From assembly GCF_001672775.1 (NCBI RefSeq), contig NZ_LZKJ01000197.1, positions 50,347-114,346 on the forward strand: 64,000 bases of DNA, written 5' to 3'. This document shows positions 56,503 through 64,000 of the stretch, in pieces (the first letter of the stretch is position 1; each line of letters opens with the position of its first letter). The stretch comes from Mycobacterium kyorinense (lineage in GTDB: Bacteria > Actinomycetota > Actinomycetes > Mycobacteriales > Mycobacteriaceae). The position numbers were made by a program, and so were the translations under genes. Under the pieces are notes generated by a model, which did no database searches, was not told the origin of the DNA, and saw nothing but the letters and a program-made list of their open reading frames with translations.

Positions 56503-57179
56503 AACACGATGGCCGTGAGCACCAACCCACGGTCAACCGACCACCGGCCCCGCAGCGCCGTCAGCGGCGCGCCGGACAGCGCGGCCCCGTCGATCAGAAT
56601 TTTGGAGACGAACTCACCGGCCGCTGCGTCCGACGGATCGACGTCGAACACAATGTGGGCGTCCTCGAATCCGAGCCACCGCTTCGTCAGCGGAAACCAC
56701 GCCTTGTAGGTGGCCTCCTTGGCGCAGAACAGAATTCGGTCCCAATGCAGGCCGTCCGGCAGGGCGCCGATTTCATGGCGCTCCTCGGACAGCGCGATCG
56801 AACCGAGCACGCCGTCCGGCAGCACGTCATGCGGTTCGGCGTCGATGCCCACCGAGCGCACCTGCGTGCTGCGGCCCACCACCGCGCCACGGAACCCCGT
56901 GCAGTGCGTCAGGCTGCCCACCACCCCGTCGGGCCAGCAGGGCTCGCCCTTGTCCCCCTTGAGGATCGGTGCCGGTGGAAATCCGAGCTCGCCCAGCGCG
57001 ACCCGGGCGCAGTGCCGAACGGTGGTGAATTCGTTGCGCCGCTTGGCGACCGACCGCGCGATCAACAGTTCCTCTTCCGGCATCGGCGTTAGGCCGGGTG
57101 GGTCGGCGTAGAGCTCGGCCGACGCGAGATCCACGGCGTCGTCGGGCAGCACCGACGACAGCAGCGTTGCGGCCGTCAT
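56499..57179 (-). CDS. pptT: PptT, 4'-phosphopantetheinyl transferase
   Basis: A 226-residue Sfp-type transferase that moves 4'-phosphopantetheine from CoA to carrier proteins, essential for mycolic acids, lipids and siderophores. GIDAEPHDVLPDGVL has the metal D-x-E, and FCAKEATYKAWFPLTKRWLGF is the K-E-x-x-Y-K signature. Coupled by ATGA to both neighbours. The opposing PptH enzyme is encoded next to it. Confidence 0.95.
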   Translation of the reverse strand: MTAATLLSSVLPDDAVDLASAELYADPPGLTPMPEEELLIARSVAKRRNEFTTVRHCARVALGELGFPPAPILKGDKGEPCWPDGVVGSLTHCTGFRGAVVGRSTQVRSVGIDAEPHDVLPDGVLGSIALSEERHEIGALPDGLHWDRILFCAKEATYKAWFPLTKRWLGFEDAHIVFDVDPSDAAAGEFVSKILIDGAALSGAPLTALRGRWSVDRGLVLTAIVL

Positions 57180-58135
57180 CGGGACTGCCGCTGGCGGACT
57201 CGTTCCCGGAACTTCTCGGCCTGCTCGCGCATTTCGGGCGTGATGACGAAATGCCCGCCGAAATCGTTGAGATAGCCCGGCGCGTACTGCGGATCGGGCA
57301 GCACCTGACGCAGCCAGCTGTACGGTTTGCGGCGCCGCCATTCCCGCGGGTAGCCGACCGACACCTCCTCGAAGCGCACCCCGTCGTACCAGGTGGTGCG
57401 CGGGATGTGCAGGTGGCCGTAGACCGAACACACGGCGTTGTAGCGGGTGTGCCAGTCGGCGGTCTCGGTGGTGCCGCACCACAGCGAGAACTCCGGGTAG
57501 AACAGCGCATCGCAGGGGTCGCGCACCAGCGGGAAGTGGTTGACCAGCACAGTCGGCGTCATCCAGTCGAGGTCGTCGAGCCGCTTGCGGGTGGCCGCCA
57601 GCCGATCGCGACACCAGGCGTCCCGGGTGCCGTACGGCTCGCAAGACAGCAGGAACTCGTCGGTGGCCACCACGTTGCGTTGCCGCGCGATCGCCAGCCC
57701 TTCGGCTTTGCTGGTCGCCCCCTCCGGCAGGAAGCTGTAGTCGTAGAGCAAAAACATCGGCACGATCGTGGCGGGCCCGCCCCGCTCGGTCCAGACCGGG
57801 AACGGATGCTCGGGGGTGACGATGCCCATCTCGTCGCACATGTGGACCAGGTAGTCGTAGCGGGCGCGGCCGAAGACCTGCACCGGGTCCTTGCCGGTGG
57901 TCCACAGCTCATGATTGCCGGGCACCCAGATCACCTTGGCGAACCGTCGCCGCAGCAGATCCAGCGACCAGCGAATATCGTCGGTGCGCTCGCCGACGTC
58001 GCCGGCGACGATCAACCAATCCTCGGGTGAGGACGGGTGCAGGGATTCGGTGACGGGTTTGTTGCCCTGATGGCCGGTGTGCAGGTCAGAGACAGCCCAC
58101 AACGTGGGCTGCGCCGCGTCCTGCCGAGTTGCCAC
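57176..58135 (-). CDS. pptH: PptH, phosphopantetheinyl hydrolase (metallophosphoesterase)
   Basis: A 319-residue metallophosphoesterase. WAVSDLHTGH (D-x-H), IVAGDVGERTD (GDxxxR-type), WVPGNHELW (GNHE), TVLVNHFPL and YGHLHIPRT (GHLH) are the five metal motifs. M. tuberculosis Rv2795c removes 4'-phosphopantetheine from carrier proteins and opposes PptT. Its overlap with pptT shows coordinated expression. Confidence 0.94.
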   Translation of the reverse strand: MATRQDAAQPTLWAVSDLHTGHQGNKPVTESLHPSSPEDWLIVAGDVGERTDDIRWSLDLLRRRFAKVIWVPGNHELWTTGKDPVQVFGRARYDYLVHMCDEMGIVTPEHPFPVWTERGGPATIVPMFLLYDYSFLPEGATSKAEGLAIARQRNVVATDEFLLSCEPYGTRDAWCRDRLAATRKRLDDLDWMTPTVLVNHFPLVRDPCDALFYPEFSLWCGTTETADWHTRYNAVCSVYGHLHIPRTTWYDGVRFEEVSVGYPREWRRRKPYSWLRQVLPDPQYAPGYLNDFGGHFVITPEMREQAEKFRERVRQRQSR

Positions 58136-58256
58136 GACTCACCAGCCTAGCCACCGGCCCGCACGCCGGACTAGAACAGGTTCTCGTTTCTGCTCTCAGC
58201 GCTTCGTCGCGACTTGTACACTGCCACGCAATAGCCAGCGGATTGGAAGGGGTGTT

Positions 58257-58838
58257 GTGGTCGCCAAAGTGCGCCTGATCGCCGCGCTGGGTGCGCTGGT
58301 GATGGCCGTCGTCGTGGTTTGGCAGAGTGCACCCCCGCCAGGCACCAGCGGCGCGACCGTGCAGCTGCGCTCCACCGGAATGCCGCTGTCGCCGGCCAGC
58401 ACGATGAAAAGCCCGATCGTCGCGACCACCGATCCCAGCCCGTTCGACCCATGCAACGACATTCCGTTCGACGTCGTCCAGCGGCTCGGGCTGGCGTTCA
58501 CCCCGCCCGAGCCCCAGGAGGGGCTGCGCTGTCAATACGACGCGGGCAACTACCAGCTGGCCGTCGAGCCGATCATCTGGCGCAGCTACGACCAGACACT
58601 GCCGGCCGACGCGCTCGAGACCACCGTCAACGGCCACCGCGTCGCGCAGTACTGGATCTTGAAGCCGACCTATCACAACAGCTACTGGTACGTCTCCTGC
58701 ATGGTGGCGTTCAAGACCAGCTACGGGTTGATCCAACAGGCGCTGTTCTACTCGACGGTCTATTCCGAACCCGACGTGGACTGCCCGTCCACCAACCTGC
58801 AACGGGCCAACGAGCTTTCCCCCTACTACGTCTTCTAA
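58257..58838 (+). CDS. DUF3558-type secreted or anchored protein
   Basis: A 193-residue protein. The N-terminal VRLIAALGALVMAVVVVWQSAP is a membrane anchor or signal without a lipobox Cys. The rest has DPCNDIPFDVVQRLGL, RCQYDAGNYQLAVEPIIW and Cys pairs, fitting DUF3558, a family of envelope proteins of unknown role. The GTG at 58257 has a GGAAGGGG site just upstream. Followed by a hydrolase gene. Confidence 0.77.
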   Translation: MVAKVRLIAALGALVMAVVVVWQSAPPPGTSGATVQLRSTGMPLSPASTMKSPIVATTDPSPFDPCNDIPFDVVQRLGLAFTPPEPQEGLRCQYDAGNYQLAVEPIIWRSYDQTLPADALETTVNGHRVAQYWILKPTYHNSYWYVSCMVAFKTSYGLIQQALFYSTVYSEPDVDCPSTNLQRANELSPYYVF

Positions 58839-58872
58839 AGCCGCCCTCGCAGGTGCCTCTCCGGATGAGCCG

Positions 58873-59898
58873 ATGAGTATCTTCGAGGACTGGCGAAGCG
58901 ACAGCACCGAGATCCGTTGGCGGTCGTCGACCGCCGCCAACCACGGAGCCGACGTCACGGTCTTCAGCCGCCGCTGCGGCACGCCGGGGGCACCGGCGCT
59001 GGTATGTGTGCACGGGTTTCCGACCTCCAGCATCGACTACTACGCCTTGACGCAAGAACTGGGCGCCGAGTTCGAGATCTTCCTGCTGGACTTTCCCGGT
59101 TACGGATTCTCCGACAAGCCGCCCGCCCCGTACGTGTATTCGCTCTACGACGATGCCCGCCTGCTGCTCCACGCGATCGCGGAGGTGTGGCAACTGAAGC
59201 GCTACACGATGCTCACCCATGATCGGGGCACCAGCGTCGGCATGATTGCGCTGGAGATGATCGCCGCTGCGCAGCAGCCGATCCCGCCGGCCGAAGTCAT
59301 CTTGACCAACGCCAACATCTATCTGCCCCTGGCCAATCTGACCGCATTTCAACTGGCGCTGCTCGACCCCGCGACCGCCCGCGACACCGCGCGTGCCACC
59401 ACACCGGAGATGCTGGCCGCCGGTCTGGGCGCGACGACCTTCATGCCGCGACGAACCCTTGAGGATCCCGAAATCAGCGTATTGGCACAATGTCTCGCCT
59501 ACAACGACGGTATCGCCGTACTCCCGGACACGATTCAATACCTGAATGAGCGTGCCGCCGACGAAACTAACTGGCTGACAGCGCTTTCCCGTAATGACGT
59601 CAACACCACTCTGGTCTGGGGCTGCCACGACAGCGTGTCCCCGCTGCGAGTGGCGAACTTCGTCTGGCAGCAGTTCCTCAAAGACAAGCCCGGACGTAAC
59701 CGCTATTGGGTCGTGCCGGCAGCAGACCACTATGTGCAGTGCGATGCGGCGCCGCAGCTGGCTGACATCGTCCGAAACACCGTCGACGGCAGGGAAATAC
59801 CGCTGCAGACCTTGGGCAACCGGCCCGACGGCGCAGTGCTGGTCGATCAGACGTCGTCATCCGACGGCGTCGCGGACCCGGGCGGCGACCTGGCGTAG
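58873..59898 (+). CDS. Alpha/beta-hydrolase, haloalkane dehalogenase/epoxide hydrolase-like
   Basis: A 341-residue alpha/beta-hydrolase. The oxyanion region VCVHGFPTSSIDY, the nucleophile Asp in LTHDRGTSVGM (about residue 117), the cap region and the base His in VPAADHYVQCD are present. An Asp nucleophile indicates epoxide hydrolase or dehalogenase chemistry. The C-terminal end overlaps a convergent gene by about 42 nt. Substrate unknown. Confidence 0.83.
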   Translation: MSIFEDWRSDSTEIRWRSSTAANHGADVTVFSRRCGTPGAPALVCVHGFPTSSIDYYALTQELGAEFEIFLLDFPGYGFSDKPPAPYVYSLYDDARLLLHAIAEVWQLKRYTMLTHDRGTSVGMIALEMIAAAQQPIPPAEVILTNANIYLPLANLTAFQLALLDPATARDTARATTPEMLAAGLGATTFMPRRTLEDPEISVLAQCLAYNDGIAVLPDTIQYLNERAADETNWLTALSRNDVNTTLVWGCHDSVSPLRVANFVWQQFLKDKPGRNRYWVVPAADHYVQCDAAPQLADIVRNTVDGREIPLQTLGNRPDGAVLVDQTSSSDGVADPGGDLA

Positions 59899-60408
59899 CG
59901 CCGCCTTATCGTACACCGGCGCAGCCAACGTCGGCGCCAGCGGAACCTGCACCCAACTGGTGCAACCCGCGAACCCCGGAATGCGGGCCAGTGGCAGCGG
60001 CTTCGCCAACGGGACGGCCTGCACCACCAGCACCGCCAGTCGGTGCCGCGGCCGAAAGTCCAGCCGGTCCGCCCGCACCGACTCGGCGGTCCAGATATGC
60101 AGGTCCTCGATCGCATCGAGCTGGTCGGGCCGGTTGACCGGCAGCGCCGCAACAACTTTCGCTGCTGCCCGAATGATGACCTGGTCATCGGTACTGTCCG
60201 GCGCGGCCCGTGTCAACAGGTCCCGGTGTTCGGGCCGGACCCGCTGTGCGTGGCTGTGCGCGACCGTCGGGAACAACACAAACTCGCGGGCGGCGACGTC
60301 GAAGCGCTTTTCGTGAATCCCGCCCTTGCGCAACAACACCTGCTGCCGACCGTCGAGCAGCGCATGCACGACCGCGCTCCACTCCTTGAGCGCCGGGGTG
60401 TGGGTCAT
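59857..60408 (-). CDS. DUF1802 family protein
   Basis: A 183-residue protein of a conserved actinobacterial/cyanobacterial family. It starts TPALKEWSAVVHALLDGRQQVLLRKGGIHEKRF, the DUF1802 hallmark. No signal or membrane segment. Function unknown. It ends inside the 3' end of the convergent hydrolase and overlaps the DUF2277 gene by ATGA. Confidence 0.82.
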   Translation of the reverse strand: MTHTPALKEWSAVVHALLDGRQQVLLRKGGIHEKRFDVAAREFVLFPTVAHSHAQRVRPEHRDLLTRAAPDSTDDQVIIRAAAKVVAALPVNRPDQLDAIEDLHIWTAESVRADRLDFRPRHRLAVLVVQAVPLAKPLPLARIPGFAGCTSWVQVPLAPTLAAPVYDKAALRQVAARVRDAVG

Positions 60409-60671
60409 CGCGCCGACAGCCGGGCAATCACTTCGGGTCGGCGCAGCGGCGGGACGCTTTTGGGCGGCTGGCGGCGCGCCGGCAGCGCCTCGAGCAGCTG
60501 CGCCGTCGCGGTGGCGACCTGTGCGACCGCCGCCTCGAACGCCTCGCTGTTGGCCGGCGATGGCCGCGCGATACCGCTGACTTTGCGCACGTATTGGCGG
60601 GCCGCCGCTTCGATCTCGACGGCCGTGGCCGGCGGTTCCAGGCCGCGCAGTTCGGTGATGTTCCGGCACAT
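60405..60671 (-). CDS. DUF2277 family protein
   Basis: An 88-residue protein beginning MCRNITELRGLEPPATAVEIEAAARQYVRKVSG, the conserved DUF2277 start (C-R-N-I). It is a small helical protein of unknown function. TATCGT (60679-60684, minus) lies 7 nt before the ATG. Co-translated with the DUF1802 gene. Confidence 0.85.
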   Translation of the reverse strand: MCRNITELRGLEPPATAVEIEAAARQYVRKVSGIARPSPANSEAFEAAVAQVATATAQLLEALPARRQPPKSVPPLRRPEVIARLSAR

Positions 60672-60713
60672 ACCCCTCACGATAGGTGCGCCGGCACTGG
60701 CTACGGTGATGCG
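60672..60713. promoter_or_regulatory. Divergent leaderless promoters of the DUF2277 gene and echA16
   Basis: TATCGT (60679-60684, minus) is 7 nt from one ATG, and TACGGT (60702-60707, plus) is 6 nt from the other. Only 42 bp separate the two starts. Confidence 0.5.
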
Positions 60714-61466
60714 ATGACCGACATCTTGCTGATCGATACCGACGAGCGCATCCGCGTCCTGACGTTCAACCGTCCCGAGTCCCGCAATGCGCTGTCGACG
60801 GCGCTGCGGGAGAAGTTCTTCGCTGCCCTGGCGCAGGCCGACGCTGACGACGCCGTCGACGTCGTGATCGTCACCGGGGCCGACCCGGTGTTCTGTGCGG
60901 GACTGGATCTCAAAGAGCTCGGCGGGCAGTCGGCGCTGCCGGATATTTCGCCGCGCTGGCCGGCGATGAGCAAGCCGGTGATCGGCGCCATCAACGGCGC
61001 GGCCGTGACGGGCGGGCTGGAGTTGGCGCTGTATTGCGACATTCTGATCGCCTCGGAACGCGCCCGGTTCGCCGATACCCACGCCCGGGTCGGTCTGTTG
61101 CCCACCTGGGGGCTGAGTGTGCGGCTACCGCAGAAGGTGGGTGTCGGGCTGGCCCGGCGGATGAGCCTGACCGGCGACTACCTCTCCGCCTCCGACGCGC
61201 TGCGGGCCGGGCTGGTCACCGAGGTGGTCGCCCACGACGAGCTACTCACCGCTGCCCGGCGGGTAGCGGCGTCGATCGCGGGCAACAACCAGAACGCCGT
61301 GCGGGCCCTGCTGGCGTCCTACCACCGCATCGACGAGTCGCAGACCGCCGCCGGGTTATGGCTGGAAGCCAGCGCGGCCAAACAGTGGATGAGCACTGCG
61401 ACCGGCGACGACATCGCCGGCAACCGCGAGGCGGTGCTGCAGCGGGGCCGTTCGCAGGTGCGCTGA
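60714..61466 (+). CDS. echA16: Enoyl-CoA hydratase/isomerase family protein (EchA16)
   Basis: A 250-residue crotonase-fold enzyme. The oxyanion motif FCAGLDLKEL and GAINGAAVTGGLELALYCD are typical, as is FADTHARVGLLPTWGLSVRLP. It hydrates or isomerises enoyl-CoA in fatty acid or sterol degradation. It resembles Rv2831 in position and sequence. A leaderless promoter was seen. Confidence 0.88.
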   Translation: MTDILLIDTDERIRVLTFNRPESRNALSTALREKFFAALAQADADDAVDVVIVTGADPVFCAGLDLKELGGQSALPDISPRWPAMSKPVIGAINGAAVTGGLELALYCDILIASERARFADTHARVGLLPTWGLSVRLPQKVGVGLARRMSLTGDYLSASDALRAGLVTEVVAHDELLTAARRVAASIAGNNQNAVRALLASYHRIDESQTAAGLWLEASAAKQWMSTATGDDIAGNREAVLQRGRSQVR

Positions 61467-61473
61467 GCACGAC

Positions 61474-61881
61474 ATGAGGCCGTACAGCGGGGACGTCCCA
61501 GGTTATGGCTGGCCGCCCGTGGTTCGGCGGCGATCGGCCGCCGACACCATCGCAACCGTGGTGCTGTTCACCGCGCTGCTGATGGCGAGCGTGTTGTCGG
61601 TGGCGGTGTCGCTGGTGCCGTCGCTGTGGATGATGATGCCGATCTGCAGTGACAACTGCGACACTCCCGAGATTGCTCGTTTCGACCACCGGGTGATGGG
61701 CGGTGTCACGGTGATCTGGGTGGGAGCCGCCGTCGCCGTGCTGCTCGCCGGGATCGGCGCGATCGTTGCCGGTGTGCGCCGTTGGGTGATGTGGATCTGG
61801 CCGGCGATCGGCCTGGTGATCGTGGTCGTCTGCTTTGTCGTCGCCGGCTTCATGTGGCTCGACGCGCTACCCAGCGGCTGA
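61474..61881 (+). CDS. Three-helix membrane protein, 135 aa
   Basis: A small integral membrane protein with hydrophobic segments near residues 26-48, 75-98 and 106-126, and a C-x4-C in PICSDNCDTPE in the first loop. It matches no family I recognise. It follows echA16 by 7 bp. Function unknown. Confidence 0.72.
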   Translation: MRPYSGDVPGYGWPPVVRRRSAADTIATVVLFTALLMASVLSVAVSLVPSLWMMMPICSDNCDTPEIARFDHRVMGGVTVIWVGAAVAVLLAGIGAIVAGVRRWVMWIWPAIGLVIVVVCFVVAGFMWLDALPSG

Positions 61882-61894
61882 TGGCGGTGCTGGG

Positions 61895-62455
61895 CTAGGC
61901 GATTGGCCGGATCACTTTGCACGGGTTGCCCGCCGCGAACACGTTGTCCGGCACGTCTTTGATGACCACGCTGCCGGCTCCGACGACCGAGTTCTCGCCG
62001 ATGGTCACTCCCGGGCAGACGATGACGCCGGTAGCAATCCACACGTTGTTGCCGATCACTATCGGTGACGCCGACTCCCAGCCTTGCCGCCGGGCATCAT
62101 GGTCCTCGATCGGATGCAGCGCGGTGACAAGCTGGGTGCGTGGACCGATCGAGACGTCATCACCGATGGTGATCGGTGCGCAGTCCAGCATGATCGCGTC
62201 GTAGTTGATGAAACTGTTCGTGCCGATGCGTATCTGTGTGCCGTAGTCGCACTGGAATCGCGGCAGTATCGTGGATTTTTCGCCGAACGACGCGAGTAAC
62301 TTCGTCAGCAGCTGGTGGCGCCGCTCGTCGTCATCGGCCTGCGTCGCGTTGAACGCGTCGAGCAGCCGCTGACATGCTGTGCGGCTCGCAACGAGTTCGG
62401 GGTCGTCGGCGTAGTAGAGGGCGCCGCTGAGCATTCGCTCACGCTGACTGGTCAC
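61895..62455 (-). CDS. Maltose/galactoside O-acetyltransferase family protein
   Basis: A 186-residue left-handed beta-helix acetyltransferase. The hexapeptide repeats run from NYDAIMLDCAPITIGDDVSIGP to VTIGENSVVGAGSVVIKDVPDNVFAAGNP, and the catalytic His is in ALHPIEDHDARRQG. The N-terminal RERMLSGALYYADDPEL is the Maa/LacA hallmark. A GTG at 62455 is used, with TAGGAT about 8 nt upstream. Confidence 0.85.
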   Translation of the reverse strand: MTSQRERMLSGALYYADDPELVASRTACQRLLDAFNATQADDDERRHQLLTKLLASFGEKSTILPRFQCDYGTQIRIGTNSFINYDAIMLDCAPITIGDDVSIGPRTQLVTALHPIEDHDARRQGWESASPIVIGNNVWIATGVIVCPGVTIGENSVVGAGSVVIKDVPDNVFAAGNPCKVIRPIA

Positions 62456-62510
62456 GACCACCGATCCTACGGCCAAGCCGATGTCAGTTTGCTGCCCAAC
62501 GGGTTTCGGC

Positions 62511-63824
62511 TCAGCTCCCCGTCACCGCCCAACGACCCGACAGCGCACGCCAGCCCACGAAGAGCAGCCGCAGCACCATGAACATCGTCAGTCCCGTCCA
62601 GATCCCTGCCAGCCCCCAACCGAACACCAGGGACAGCCACACCAACGGCAAGAATCCGACCAGTGCGCTGAGTACCGTCGCAGTTCGCATGAAGGCGGCA
62701 TCGCCGGCGCCCAACAGCACCCCGTCGAGTGCGAAAACGATTCCGGCGATTGGTAATTGGGCAACCAAAAACCACCAGGGCACAGCGATCGCGGCCAGCA
62801 CCGAATGGTCGTCGGTGAACAGCGTGGGAAGCACCGCAGCGCCGGCCGCGAACGCCGCGGCCAGCACCGCGGCCGCCGTCGTCGAAAACACTGTGACCCG
62901 CAGGGCCACCGATTTGGCATGCTCGACGCGGTTGGCCCCGAGCGCCGCACCTACCAGTGCCTGTGCCGCGATCGCCAGCGAATCGAGGACAAGCGCCAGA
63001 AACGTCCACAACTGCAGCACTATCTGGTGGGCGCCCAGCGCCGCGGCGCCGAACCGCGCCGCCACCGCGGCGGCCGACACGAAGCAGGCCTGGAAAGCCA
63101 GCGTGCGCATCATCAAATCGCGGCCCATCACCAACTGCGCTCGTAGCACGCCCCGGTCGAGTCGCAGCGGTACTCGCTGGACGAGCAGCGCGCGGCCGAA
63201 CAGCACTGCGGCCAGCCATTGACCCGTCAGGTTGGCCAGCGCCGAACCGGCCAGGCCCATTCGCGGCAGGCCCAGCCAGCCGTACACCAGCAATGGGCAC
63301 AGCAGTGCCGACAGCCCGAAACCGGCGACCACGTAGCGCAGCGGCCGCACGGTGTCCTGGACCCCGCGCAGCCACCCGTTGCCGGCCAGCGAGACGAGGA
63401 TCGCCGGGGCGCCCAGGATGGCGATCCGCAGCCAGGGTAGTGCGGCATCGGCGATGTCGCCGCCGGATGCGATCACCGAGACCAGCGGCACCGCCGCGGC
63501 CTGTACGACCACGACGATCAGCGCGCCCAGACCCAGCGCCAGCCAGGTCGCTTGCACACCCTCGGCCACCGCCGAGGCACGGTCGCCGGCACCGAAATGG
63601 CGAGCCGATCGCGCCGTCGTGCCATAGGACAGAAACGTCAGGTCCGAGCCGACGAGAGCGAGGACCAGTCCACCGATGGCCAGTCCGGCCAGGCTCAGTG
63701 CGCCCAGTCGGCCGACGATCGCGGTGTCGAACAACAAGTAGAGCGGCTCCGCCGCAAGCACACCGAGCGCCGGTAGAGCCAAGCCGGCGATCTGCCGGGA
63801 ACCGGCGGCGGGCCTGTCAGGCAT
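62511..63824 (-). CDS. dinF: MATE-family efflux transporter DinF (Rv2836c)
   Basis: A 437-residue MATE protein with 12 predicted helices in two halves. ALGVLAAEPLYLLFDTAIVGRLGALSLAGLA is the start, and LLGAGDAAFMRTATVLSALVGFLPL a conserved late block. Exports organic cations or antimicrobials by Na+ or H+ exchange. It matches DinF, which is SOS-linked in other bacteria; no LexA box is seen here. The ATG at 63824 lies 7 nt after CAGGAT (weak -10). Confidence 0.87.
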   Translation of the reverse strand: MPDRPAAGSRQIAGLALPALGVLAAEPLYLLFDTAIVGRLGALSLAGLAIGGLVLALVGSDLTFLSYGTTARSARHFGAGDRASAVAEGVQATWLALGLGALIVVVVQAAAVPLVSVIASGGDIADAALPWLRIAILGAPAILVSLAGNGWLRGVQDTVRPLRYVVAGFGLSALLCPLLVYGWLGLPRMGLAGSALANLTGQWLAAVLFGRALLVQRVPLRLDRGVLRAQLVMGRDLMMRTLAFQACFVSAAAVAARFGAAALGAHQIVLQLWTFLALVLDSLAIAAQALVGAALGANRVEHAKSVALRVTVFSTTAAAVLAAAFAAGAAVLPTLFTDDHSVLAAIAVPWWFLVAQLPIAGIVFALDGVLLGAGDAAFMRTATVLSALVGFLPLVWLSLVFGWGLAGIWTGLTMFMVLRLLFVGWRALSGRWAVTGS

Positions 63825-63900
63825 GGTCACCATCCTGCGCGAGCGTGCGCAAAACCGGGATACGCCGCGGCGTGTCGACCGGGGACACATTGCTCCTATG

Positions 63901-64000
63901 TCAAGCGGCTGCGTGAAGGTCGGGTTGGCGGGTTTGGTGGTCGGCGTGTAGGCGACGAAAGACGTTGCGGGCGAGGTGGCGTTTGAGGCAGCGCAGGGCC
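63901..64000 (-). CDS. C-terminal end of a transposase, probably IS110 type (cut by window edge)
   Basis: The last 33 codons are in the window, ending at a TGA (63901-63903). ALRCLKRHLARNVFRRLHAD is similar to the end of IS110-family transposases. The rest lies beyond base 64000. It is about 80 bp upstream of the dinF start. Naming rests on this short fragment only. Confidence 0.45.
   Translation of the reverse strand, partial: ALRCLKRHLARNVFRRLHADHQTRQPDLHAAA

Noticed and set aside
57098..58030. 310-codon plus-strand frame over pptH and pptT
   Set aside because: Antisense shadow of two well-conserved genes.
1..64000. tRNA, rRNA or CRISPR arrays
   Set aside because: No cloverleaf with CCA-end pattern, rRNA segment or regularly spaced repeats was noticed. 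The only tandem repeats are the 55-bp units at 26.7 kb and the short ones at 6.7 kb. A covariance search would be decisive.

Overview
The window is high-GC actinobacterial DNA whose gene order matches the Rv2738c-Rv2836c part of the Mycobacterium tuberculosis chromosome: DUF3046, glycosyltransferase, ephG, the clgR-pspA-pspM operon, pgsA3, argA, ftsK, Rv2749-Rv2751, RNase J, dapA, thyX, dfrA, thyA, dapB, nitronate monooxygenase, pepR, gpsI, lppU, rpsO, ribF, sirR, ltp1, truB, pptT, pptH, echA16 and dinF. Protein identity by eye is high, and ESX-type secreted proteins, MmpS/MmpL and many leaderless genes are present. The source is therefore a Mycobacterium, but not M. tuberculosis, because several M. 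tuberculosis blocks are missing or replaced (PE_PGRS47/Rv2742c, the hsd/vapBC block between thyX and dfrA, ald, fadE21, and the IS copy before truB). I cannot name the species from this window.

Layout. 1-0.7 kb: two ESX secretion-type genes, one cut by the edge. 0.9-9.2 kb: conserved core (DUF3046, glycosyltransferase, ephG, envelope-stress clgR-pspA-pspM, pgsA3/argA, ftsK). 9.3-14.7 kb: ABM monooxygenase, SDR, methyltransferase, RNase J, dapA, thyX. 14.8-23.9 kb: an accessory block of two divergent, translationally coupled operons (polyprenyl diphosphate synthase with an unknown protein; two unknown proteins, an adenylyl cyclase/ATPase fusion and a large FAD enzyme). 24.2-26.7 kb: a thyA-dfrA-ycaQ-like operon. 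26.9-37.4 kb: hydrolase, F420 enzyme, kinase and SDR genes, a toxin-antitoxin pair, then a single-chain acyl-CoA carboxylase with its CoA ligase. 37.4-42.6 kb: a CsoR-like regulator, DsbA-like and DUF302 proteins and an MmpS-MmpL exporter. This island is bracketed by a direct repeat made from the 3' end of the neighbouring flavodoxin gene. 42.5-44.1 kb: flavodoxin, membrane protein, dapB. 44.2-46.2 kb: a probable type VII-secreted toxin with a candidate immunity protein, and a decayed membrane-gene pair. 46.2-63.8 kb: conserved core from an SRPBCC protein through pepR-gpsI-lppU-rpsO-ribF, sirR, ltp1, truB-pptT-pptH, echA16 and dinF. The right edge cuts into a probable IS110-type transposase.

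Functional links visible here: thymidylate and folate metabolism (thyX; thyA-dfrA), lysine/diaminopimelate synthesis (dapA, dapB), RNA decay (RNase J, PNPase), CoA economy (pptT opposed by pptH), flavin synthesis (ribF) and envelope-stress defence (clgR-pspA-pspM behind a sigma-E-type promoter). At least 17 genes carry a TANNNT -10 box exactly 6-7 nt before the start codon, the signature of leaderless mycobacterial transcripts, and this fixed many of the starts used below. The least explained parts are the 14.8-23.9 kb prenyl/cyclase/FAD block, the 37.4-42.6 kb island and the 44.2-45.6 kb toxin locus.
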